Shown piece by piece: positions 40,258 through 48,034 of a stretch of 48,034 nucleotides of DNA (its first letter is position 1; every line of letters begins with the position of its first letter). The DNA lies in the NCBI RefSeq assembly GCF_000006405.1, contig NW_003211539.1:166175-214208 (forward strand). The letters run 5' to 3'. Below the pieces are notes generated by a model. The model worked only from the letters and a program-made list of their open reading frames with translations, was not told the origin of the DNA and did no database searches. The translations under genes and the position numbers were made by a program. Source of the DNA: Perkinsus marinus ATCC 50983. Lineage: Eukaryota; Perkinsozoa; Perkinsida; Perkinsidae.

Positions 40258-40465
40258 TGTTTGTGCTTGTACAAAGCCAACTTCGATAAGAACTCAAGTA
40301 GAATGGGTGTGGGAGGACGGTTTCCGCTACGATTAACAGTGATGCCCGAATCAACGGTAAACCACGATAACAATAACTGTATCAACAACTATAGCTATAT
40401 CAGAAAACATAGCTAATCAGTTATAATCGATTTCCTGCAAACTGCATAACCCTAATGAGGAAACA
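40258..40465 (-). repeat. Element C 5' LTR
   Basis: 208 bp with ends TGTTT/AAACA. It is followed on the minus strand by ATCATCCGAGAAAC and, a few bases on, by the gag start codon. Confidence 0.92.
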
Positions 40466-40470
40466 TGGCG

Positions 40471-40929
40471 TGTGACCTTGCGAGTCGGTGCGCAATTGTC
40501 CAAAGTGGGAAGATACGTGTTGGTGGTTGATCAACTGTTGTTGATCGACTCTTCGAGTTGTTAGTGCTCGTTAATATATCCGGGCCATTCTGTTAACCAT
40601 CTTTGTAGCAGTCGAATTCCATATGGTTGCATCTGTAGCGTGTCTCAGTGTTCGGGAATATTATTATTGATCGGAAACCTGATGTGTGGGGTGGATGCTA
40701 GAAGGGGATTTTGGTCTAGGCGATTACGATTACATTGTGTTAATTCAATGACTAATCCCAACACTGTTGACGTGACCGAAAAGGATACACCTGGTGTAAT
40801 ATTATGCCGGTGGCTCGCATGAACAAGTGGATGTTGATTGACCCTGCACAGGTTGAGAAATCTGTACCATCGACTTTCAATAAACGCAAGATAACTTCGA
40901 ACGGATTAGATGAGCCTCGGCGATCACGA
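40471..40929. other. Spacer, nothing recognised
   Basis: Between element C and the hAT remains I see only short frames with no protein-like features. Confidence 0.45.
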
Positions 40930-41540
40930 CGACGCAGGGGAGAACCCGATGGATATGACAGACAATACTCGGAAATTAGGACCGTGAGATGATATGAGTT
41001 GACTCTCCTGAGCTCGATACACGATAGCTGAACATGTCATGGCAGATGCACCATCCGAGGTGAATGAAACCAAATTCGAGCTAGTTGCACCGACAGATCC
41101 TAGAAGGTCGATCACCGCGTTTCTGATGGCCTCCCCGGTACCCTCGCCATGCATGTTGTGCAACCCGATATAACGAGACTGGCCTTTGCGCCTTGACATG
41201 CAGTATCGTTTGTTTGGTAACTGATACGTCAGTAGATTCATCTACAATGACACCGTACTTGCATCCTTGTAGACATTCTTTGGTTCTGGCCAGCTGGATA
41301 GCATGAGCAGCCTCAATGAATTCCCAACCATAGTTCTTCGACTCGCTCGTAACGAAAACGTAACGTAATGCTCGTAACGCTCGTAACGTAATGAATCAAC
41401 TCCTAACAGAGAACAACATTCCTTGTAGATTAAACTCACAATACGATTGTGCCGAACAAGATATTCAGCGTTGCACAGAATAGAGCAATTCGACGCAATA
41501 TGAAACCATGTTCCAGAGGTTTTGCCACACAACATACAAG
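40930..41540 (-). pseudogene. hAT-type transposase remains (DUF4371-like)
   Basis: On the minus strand one frame reads NYGWEFIEAAHAIQLARTKE...CKYGVIVDESTDVSVTKQ, where DESTD is the usual first catalytic region. After a frame change near 41170 another frame reads RYIGLHNMHGEGTGEAIRNA...NLVSFTSDGASAMT, with SDGASAMT as the second catalytic region. N- and C-terminal parts, including the BED finger and dimerisation domain, are missing. This is a decayed DNA transposon copy. A run of CGTAACG words (41345-41395) sits inside it. Confidence 0.75.
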
Positions 41541-43433
41541 TCGAATCATTTTTTTGACAGGATAGGCGTTCGTAGAGATGGCTTAAGTGCGGAAGGCTAG
41601 AATATCAGATTCAATCTGAAGAGAGACTTTAGCATTAGACATCCATTGCAAAGTTGCTTGCAGATCGAGCCCGCCCTTTTCTAAAGCAACAGCCCTCCAG
41701 CGAAAGTGAAGAACGCGAGCACTACAGCCAAAAACTCACTCTGTTAGTTCTGCATATATCCATAATCGTCCTCAGGAGGTAGGTTCGATCACGATCGAGC
41801 TTCGTGGCCGCTATTGCGATGCGAAAGTCTCTAGCGTACGTCTGTTACGGAAAAAATTGGTATATTCACACTCTTCGAGGCTCCCTCAGCATGAGCAGTC
41901 GCCGCTCTCAGATGTATAGCCCAATGGAGGTACTCAACACGGAACATGGATCTAGGAAGATGTCCTCAACGTTGTCCTCCACTGATAGAGACGTCTCGAG
42001 ATCAGTGACCGGATCGTCACCGGTATCCCCGGTTGCGTCATCACTATTCAATGATAGCAGACAATCCGGTGCATAAAATATATTTCTATTATCGAATCTA
42101 CACACGATGAGGATGAAAATCGCAACTATTTATTCGGATCCCGATGCTGCGGATACGCGACACCGATGATCTTATATCCTTCTGCTTCCCATGTGCCTCT
42201 CCATCGGCCATCCACCAAGCCAAAGCTTGGATCTTCCTTTGAAGCAATAAAGCTCCCTTGGTTGAGGAGAACTCTGATTCTCCCCAGCTCATGTTCTGGG
42301 TTTCTATCTGATGTTGTCGCATACAATGGAGCTGCTGATGGTCTATTTCCCATCGGTCCACAGGAGCAAAATAAGCTAATAACGTCACTTTCACGAGCCG
42401 GGTGCTAACAAGAAAACTATGAACAGCTCATAATGAGCACATGCTGGACATTTATTCTAGAGTATAATACACTGCAAGGCGGTGGTACAGGGGAGCCGCT
42501 CCCATTTAACGCCGCCCCAGATTGTATTATACTGCCGTTGCGGCGGGAGCCCCCTCTAGCGCCGTTCGATGAAAGAACCGTGGGTCCCCTAACCAGAGGG
42601 TAGGCGAGATGATACTGAATCTGCGTCGCAGTGCCGCATTGTACTCCATAGTCTGCGCATCGCAAGGTGTGAGCCTTACGTGTACCAGTGACTGGTGACC
42701 AGTCCTCAGCGCACGCGTACAGGCGCTGAAGGCTTCGTCTCGCAAGCGAAAGTCGTGGAGCTCGGTAGTGTCTTACTACAGAGGAACATTTCTCACGGAC
42801 CTTTCCAAGGTGCAGCTTCGGCGAGAAGCCCAACGTTCCATTTAGCGTATTCTGGATCGTGCAAAAACAATTTATCGGTTGTGTTCGCTCTGGCTTTTCA
42901 CGAGCGTACAGCGAATGCCGACAGAGCGGAAATCACCACGCCGCGGAGTATGGTGACAATGTCGTGCCTGATAGTCGCTGCTGTTATCAACGTACTGAGC
43001 ATCGGTGGCTTAATCCGCTCCGCATGACTTCTTTCAGCATTGGATACCTGATGCCTTCAAACCATGTACATGCACGGTCATATTGATCATCGACTTTGCA
43101 TGGTGTGTGACGAATACTCTCAAGGTCGGTGGTAACGCGGAGACTCGGGATCATTCTTTCAAAGAGGAGGATCAGTTTCTGTATATGAATCAGGGGCATG
43201 GTATGTTCAGCTGGAATGCAAGCATGGAGCGGTTCGTCACCCAAGGAGGGATCTTGGCACTGAGGATCACAGAAGCCTTCGGAAGCGTAGGTGGATCCAG
43301 CAGTACTTGTCGGTGCCGACAAGTACAACGACATCTCCGACTCTGAGACTCCAACATCTGTCGACGCCTCCTGAACTTTTCTCTTATTTAGGAGGAGCAG
43401 TTCTTGGACTTCGGGGTTAGTAAGATGAGACAA
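41541..43433 (-). other. Weak minus-strand coding-like blocks
   Basis: Four minus-strand frames have protein-like composition: 42105-41908 (acidic, SDDATGDTGDDPVTDLE), 42353-42126 (SFIASKEDPSFGLVDGRWRG), 42745-42527 (FSIISPTLWLGDPRFFHRT) and 43433-42987 (MSHLTNPEVQELLLLNKRK). They could be exons of one gene, but I could not define splice sites with confidence. None is recognised. Confidence 0.25.
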
Positions 43434-45027
43434 AGGTTCCAGGGCCTCATTGGCCGCCCACTAACCAATATCACTTGGACCGTCATCATTTGCGTACGTA
43501 TACTGTACAGCGTGCTTACTGACTTACGTGTACTATGCTCCAGTTGCTTATATCAGCGTATAACTGGGGCACACTGTGCTGAGATCTCATCTCTACTCCC
43601 TTCCACTAATACCAGCAGATTTACATGGATTTGATTGTTTACCAGCTATCGTTTCGATTGTTCATGGATGATTTCTCGTCGATGTTGTGTAAGTTACCGG
43701 AGTCACCTCGGCCTACAGACTGTAGAATTTCGTTTTTCTAGTCACTTCCTGCGTACCTAGCAAGTGGACTGTACCCGGCCTTCAGGATGAGGCCGGGAAG
43801 GGGATGGTCAGTCAGACCCAAGATGCTGCTACCAGACGAATTGGAAATACAGCGGCTCAGACTCTGGCTCCCCAAGAGAGGAGCTCACCATGAGTGCTGC
43901 CTCCCGAATATTGCTCATCAGTCTTCAATTAAATGATCTTATTAAATAGCTCTGACATTGATGATGAATGTCCCTGTTGTTAACGCTCATAATCGCTAAT
44001 GACGAGGGCCCACCGGAAGGGCTGAGCTTGGTAAATTTAAGAGAAAGAATAGATGGGACATCCGGACCGTCCAGACCGGACGAGACAATGAAGTGATACT
44101 GGACTCATATGACAGTTTCAGTACTTGTCATATCAATTTCGGTACTCTTCATACTCGTACGCGTTAGTAATTGTTGGAAATTCTCCTATTGGATGCATCG
44201 CTACTAGCAGCAGCATTCACCAGCAGGAGAGCAAAGCAAAGCATAGTTCACCAACATCGTCTACCGCTTTCTTCATCTTACAATGTAGATTCTACATCAG
44301 ATTGCACCGCAATGGATGGTCCACTGTGGACGACGGTTACGTCTGTTTCTGTGGACCGTCCACAGAGATAGTCGCGACTATCACTGGATGTAGTTGAGGG
44401 AAACTTGCTCAAGAATCCATCACATTACGCCCTTGGGGCGTAGTGGTAGTCATGCTGAGCTGGAAAAGTGCTACCGTAACGATAAGTGTCGAGACCGCTC
44501 AGATAGCTCTGATGTACTCAAATAGGGTCCACATAACGTGGATGCTCTCGTGATGCTGATGCGCAACGTTCCCAACGCAAATCGGACAGATGAACACTTA
44601 GAAATTCGTTATCAAGATATCAGACAGTGGCAGGGATTGTATTAAAATGAAATCTACCGGTATAATCAACTTTATTAACAGAAACCTGCTACGTACTTGG
44701 AGTCTGAGTCTCGGACTAAGAGTAGTATCAGAATTAGTCGCCTCGATAGTACTAACTGGGGCTACAGTAGTAATCTCAGCTGGAGTAGTGGCGCTGCCTG
44801 CCTCGATAGGAACACTCGGTAACACTCAGCGAATCCCTGGCAGGGATGTAGTCTCCTGGGGGAAGCCGCTGTACTGATCAGTGGAGGTAACGTCACAGTA
44901 GTAGCCTCATCAGAAACATCGATTGTAGTCGTGACAATTGCAGCCTCAAATTGGGGCCCTCAGTCAGTCGATCGTAGTCAGTAGTAGCGGCCTAGGTGGT
45001 AGGCTACCACTGGTATCATCAGAATCA
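43434..45027. other. Spacer, no convincing gene
   Basis: Only short overlapping frames. The 76-codon frame from 44647 has a hydrophobic core (VVSELVASIVLTGATVVISAGVVALPASI), but it lies in a GTAGTA/CCTC-rich stretch and is open on both strands. Confidence 0.4.
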
Positions 45028-45101
45028 TGCTCATCTCTACCAAGATATTTGCCTTTCAAGCAGAGGGTCCGGGTTCGATTCCCTGGTGGTGCAATCGGTA
45101 T
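45028..45101 (+). repeat. tRNA-like repeat, Glu(TTC)-like anticodon arm
   Basis: TTTGC-CTTTCAA-GCAGA forms an anticodon stem-loop with anticodon TTC. CCGGG-TTCGATT-CCCTG follows as a T-arm with one mismatch. No D-arm or acceptor stem pairs. The downstream GTGGTGCAATC is shared with the next tRNA-like copy. Confidence 0.5.
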
Positions 45102-45271
45102 TACCTTAACTATGGTCTTAAGGCCTACCACGGGAGAGATATAGTTCGCAATCTCAAACACGCGTTGGAGCCCTAGTCCGGTTCTTGACCGCTGGACGGT
45201 CGACGAGGGTGCGTCCAAAAAAAAGGTTCAAATGTTACTCTACCGGTATCACAGGAATATTCAACCGCTAT

Positions 45272-45345
45272 ATTAGTGATATGTCTAATGGTTAGGATAT
45301 CTGCCCTCCAAGCAGATGGTCCAGGTTCGATTCCCGGGCGGTGCA
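45272..45345 (+). repeat. tRNA-like repeat, Gly(TCC)-like
   Basis: It has AATGGTTAGG (D-loop), a perfect TCTGC-CCTCCAA-GCAGA anticodon arm (TCC, but C instead of the universal T before it) and a T-arm CCAGG-TTCGATT-CCCGG. The acceptor strands do not pair. I read it as a tRNA pseudogene or the head of a SINE. Confidence 0.55.
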
Positions 45346-45446
45346 ATCACTAGTATCTGAAGTATAGTCCATTGGCTATCGAGGGTAGTTCCACCGAGGA
45401 ATACTTGCGCTTAACACGTCAGCAGGGTACAGTGCGGCTTTACGTG

Positions 45447-45519
45447 AGCAGCTTGGCGCGGTGGATAGCGTGTTAGGCTCATAACCCAAAGGTTTCTTGA
45501 TCGAAACAAAGAACTGCTA
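45447..45519 (+). tRNA. tRNA-Met (CAT), elongator type, possibly decaying
   Basis: The 73 nt fold as a cloverleaf. The acceptor is AGCAGCT/AACTGCT with one mismatch. The D-arm is GCGC...GCGT, the anticodon loop is CTCATAA (anticodon CAT) and the T-arm is TCTTG-ATCGAAA-CAAAG. The body closely follows eukaryotic elongator tRNA-Met (TGGCGCGGTGGATAGCG, then CTCATAACCCAAAGGT). One mismatch each in the acceptor, anticodon and T stems suggests a pseudogene or a weakly functional copy. Confidence 0.65.
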
Positions 45520-46210
45520 TACATCACGATATATCTGAGATGATCGTCTAACTGAAAGGAGCAGCTTACCGACTGCATAGACCAGGCCTACGACAATTTT
45601 TAACTGGAATGAGTCAGCAACCTCGTATCATTCCATGTAGTTGACCCGAACGGGCTTATTACGAACACAACAGCTTTGATGGAGAGTTGTTCATCCAGTA
45701 CCCCAGACCACGTTGCGGAGAATAATCGATAGTCCAAAATCATAACCCGCCGCCTGCGGTTTAGAAATTTGTTTGCAAGCAGGAGCTTCGTAGCAGGAGT
45801 AAACGTTCCCAACTTACCATCGGTGACCTACTGATGTACTCCTCGAATGCCGCGAATGCGACAGAAGCTGATCTCGCAGTGAAAGCCTTGGTCGCGTCCT
45901 GCGCTGCCGTCGTTGCGCTCTGTCGTCTGAGTCAATCTGAGGGACGAATGTTAGAAATGTAGTTAAAATGAAGTATTAAAATATGGCATTTCAAATATCA
46001 TATTAAAAACAATGAAGTAAGATCAATTCCTCTGGATGGGGCGGCTATGCCAACCTAAGATATGCCTGAGTGAGATCAATTCCGATCAATAGATCAATCT
46101 GTTGAGTTGAGTAGTGGAACGGCCACTGCCAGACACAATACGCATGCCCAGAATAAAACGCAACCACGTTAAGTAGCCAAAGAGAGAGACTATACCTTTC
46201 AGAAATCTTT
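45520..46210. other. Spacer, nothing recognised
   Basis: No convincing gene between the tRNA-like gene and the terminal transposon. An AT-rich patch lies near 45955-46015. Confidence 0.45.
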
Positions 46211-46388
46211 TTGGCGGATTAGGCTATCAATTCAGCTGATAAGGAAGTCACCTTCGCGGACAGGGACATCAATTTAGCGATGAAGGCTGAATAGGGAAAT
46301 CAATTTCGCGAATAAAGACATCAATTTCATGATTAAGGAATGCAACTTCACGAGCAAGGACATCAATTTCGGGTTAGAGCTCTGATGA
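46211..46388 (+). repeat. Left terminal inverted repeat with internal sub-repeats
   Basis: It starts TTGGCGGATTAGGC and contains five to seven ~22-bp sub-repeats of the form GGACATCAATTTCGCGAATAA. Arrays of this kind in terminal repeats are usually transposase binding sites. Confidence 0.9.
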
Positions 46389-46530
46389 TGACGATTTACG
46401 ATGTGCAGCTCTATAAGCCATTCCTGGATGATAGCGCAACCCCACACGAGGCTCAGAAACCATATTAATAGTTTATTGCATCTATTCGGCATGCCATGAC
46501 TGACATAGAAATATGTAAAAAATCTCAACG

Positions 46531-47720
46531 TCAGAACTGAATCGCCCTCCGTTCCAAGGCAGGCGCGTAGTATGCGGCGCAGTTGTTGACGAAGTTGAGA
46601 ACCTTTTGATGGGTTAATTCTAGGAACGCGTCGGTTGCCCACCGTATCAGACATTGAGCGCGATGTTCTCGTTGCGTCTGTCCATCAGGGACGTTTAAGA
46701 GCTCTTCGAGACCCCCCACGATTCGACGCTTCAAATTTGCTTTCACTGTCGACCAACATCCCTCGACGGGGTCGAGAAAAGGCGAATAGGGACCAAGTCT
46801 GAGTACTTGCAGACCTGGATAGAAGTTCTGGATCTCCTCCTCCAGGCGCGAATGCGCTGGAGCATTATCGATCACATAGGTTATCCGATCAGCAGCAAGC
46901 CCTCGTTCAACAGCAGCGTCGATGATTCGGCGCGACTAATTGATGAATTCTGCCCTGTTGAGTGATCCTCGGCGAGTCTCAGTTCTTATAACCCCATTTG
47001 TGGCTTCCACTGCGCATAATAAATGGACATTTTCTCCTCGTCCTGGAGTTCTCTTCGTGTTACACCGATCCCCTTTTTTCGACCAACCAACGCTTCTGGA
47101 CACCCATACATTGTAATTTGATTCGTCCTCATAGATGATGTATCTATTGTTGCCCTGAGCTTGTAGAACTTGTTGTACATATTGCGCCCTTTTACCCAGA
47201 TTCACCTCGTTGTTGGCTGTCTCGGGTTCGAAGTGAACTTGCTTCACTGTGTATGTAAGGCCATGCATGGACTTGCGTACAGCATCTGTGCTGATATCGA
47301 ACCCTTCGTGAGCGTTTTTCAGAGCCTGTGTGAGCTGAAAAACCGTTGTTGTGCTATGGTCTGCTAGATAGTTTGTAATCCAATCCTTGTGTGCATCGCC
47401 GATGCAGCATCGGTGATCTTCCTATTTCTGGCACCACCTTTGGCCTTGAAAATGGGTAAGTCATCCACAATTTCTTTCTTGGTCCAGCCGCGTACAGTTG
47501 GTGTCCTAACACCGTTGGCCTTGGCTATAGCTCTCCAGTCCTTACCGGTACGGTGAGCTTCCATGATTCTGACCTTGGCAGAATTCGTGACTTTCTTGTA
47601 GGGTCCCCTGCGGCGCCGCGGAGGGGTCTGAGCTGCGTTCTCGGCACCTTCAGGGCCGACTTCCGTCTGGACTTGCTGCTCAATGACGTCTCCTTGGAGG
47701 TTCATGAAAGAAATAAGCAC
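46531..47720 (-). pseudogene. Tc1/mariner (IS630-type) transposase, lightly broken
   Basis: The N-terminal helix-turn-helix frame (47720-47364) includes RRRGPYKK and a homeodomain-like KDWRAIAKANGVRTPTVRGW. One frameshift near 47390 leads to NYLADHSTTTVFQLTQALKN..., and the first catalytic Asp is in YIIYEDESNYNVW. One in-frame stop lies near 46936, between EFIN and SRRIIDAAVERG. After it come the second Asp (IDNAPAH) and the third acidic residue in LDPVEGCW. The spacing fits the IS630/Tc1/mariner DDE class. Apart from these two changes the protein is complete (~390 residues), so the copy is fairly recent. Confidence 0.85.
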
Positions 47721-47856
47721 GAGAGAGAAACACTACAGATGACAAGCTGGGCGACATCTTCCCAGAAGTATCTTCGGGAAAGATGCTTCTGCGCAGCGTA
47801 AAGGATTCGTTTACACATTATCTGTCAATTCTAGCAGCACGAAGATTCTTCTGTGT

Positions 47857-48034
47857 TCATCAGAGCTCTAACCCGAAATTGATGTCCTTGCTCGTGAAGT
47901 TGCATTCCTTAATCATGAAATTGATGTCTTTATTCGCGAAATTGAGTTCCCTATTCAGCCTTCATCGCTAAATTGATGTCCCTGTCCGCGAAGGTGACTT
48001 CCTTATCAGCTGAAATGATAGCCTAATCCGCCAA
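47857..48034 (-). repeat. Right terminal inverted repeat
   Basis: This is the reverse complement of 46211-46388 with only a few differences (for example GGAACTCAATTTCG against GGAAATCAATTTCG). It ends at the window edge in CCTAATCCGCCAA. Confidence 0.9.

Larger units (their letters stand above)
34015..40465 (-). mobile_element. Element C: LTR retrotransposon with an extra LTR
   Basis: Layout from left is LTR, CTC, LTR, internal region, LTR. The whole is flanked by TGGCG at 34010-34014 and 40466-40470. Minus-strand parts are Gag with three zinc knuckles and a protease, RT, RNase H, integrase and a small hydrophobic ORF. It looks nearly whole, with about one break. The family is Ty3/gypsy by integrase style, but the RT and RNase H have BEL/Pao-like words, so I leave it as a divergent LTR element. 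The inner LTR pair differ at about one position, so that pair is young. Confidence 0.88.
46211..48034 (-). mobile_element. Tc1/mariner-type DNA transposon with long inverted repeats
   Basis: 178-bp near-perfect terminal inverted repeats (46211-46388 and 47857-48034) enclose a minus-strand DDE transposase. The right repeat reaches the last base of the window, so the true end and the TA target copies cannot be checked; the left end may also extend a few bases outward. The element is about 1.8 kb. Confidence 0.88.

Noticed and set aside
34010-40470. Extra LTR as two nested separate insertions
   Set aside because: Each nested insertion should have its own flanking duplication. Only the outermost TGGCG pair is seen, and the spacer is a 3-bp copy of internal sequence.
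44647-44877. Hydrophobic 76-codon frame as a membrane protein
   Set aside because: It is also open on the opposite strand and arises from GTAGTA-type simple sequence.

Overview
The window looks like repeat-rich nuclear DNA from a unicellular eukaryote. It has GT-AG introns of only 40-75 nt, a tRNA-Met-like gene, several LTR retrotransposons, and MULE, hAT and Tc1/mariner DNA transposons. There is no sign of bacterial operon layout. The mix of LTR families, very short introns, mid-range GC and standard code would suit an alveolate such as Perkinsus. That is an inference from general knowledge and no single sequence proves it.

Layout. 1-5640: AT-richer spacer with two families of degenerate dispersed repeats and tRNA-like scraps. 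5641-7299 (+): a five-exon gene whose N-terminal zinc-binding domain matches that of the MULE transposase. 7336-9430: minus-strand coding-like sequence holding a 484-bp MITE with perfect 8-bp target duplications. 9433-12233 (-): a MULE transposase (FAR1/FLYWCH-like, DDE, SWIM) with a 42-nt intron, a 149-bp TA-flanked insertion and a frame change. 12479-20112 (+): a whole-looking, very young Ty3/gypsy element (A). 20205-21367: a 154-bp satellite, about 7.5 copies. 21339-22070 (-): a truncated LTR element (D). 23347-28192 (-): a broken BEL/Pao-like element (B) sitting inside a minus-strand host-type reading frame. 28494-29402 (+): an unrecognised 302-residue reading frame. 29830-31600: a 36-bp minisatellite encoding Thr/Ser/Pro-rich 12-mers. 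32679-33654: a BEL/Pao-like fossil fragment. 34015-40465 (-): an LTR element (C) with an extra LTR and a small hydrophobic ORF after pol. 40930-41540 (-): hAT/DUF4371 transposase remains. 41900-43430: weak minus-strand coding-like blocks. 45028-45519: tRNA-like sequences, including tRNA-Met(CAT). 46211-48034: a Tc1/mariner-type element with 178-bp inverted repeats, running to the window edge.

Most coding capacity belongs to mobile elements. Likely host coding is the interrupted frame around elements B, the neighbouring 28494-29402 frame, the mucin-like array and perhaps the 5641-7299 gene. The most unusual features are the convergent pair of genes sharing a MULE-type DNA-binding domain, the hydrophobic third ORF coupled to pol by TAATG in element C, the shared non-TGG putative primer site of elements C and D, and the gag frame of element B that runs from LTR through primer site.
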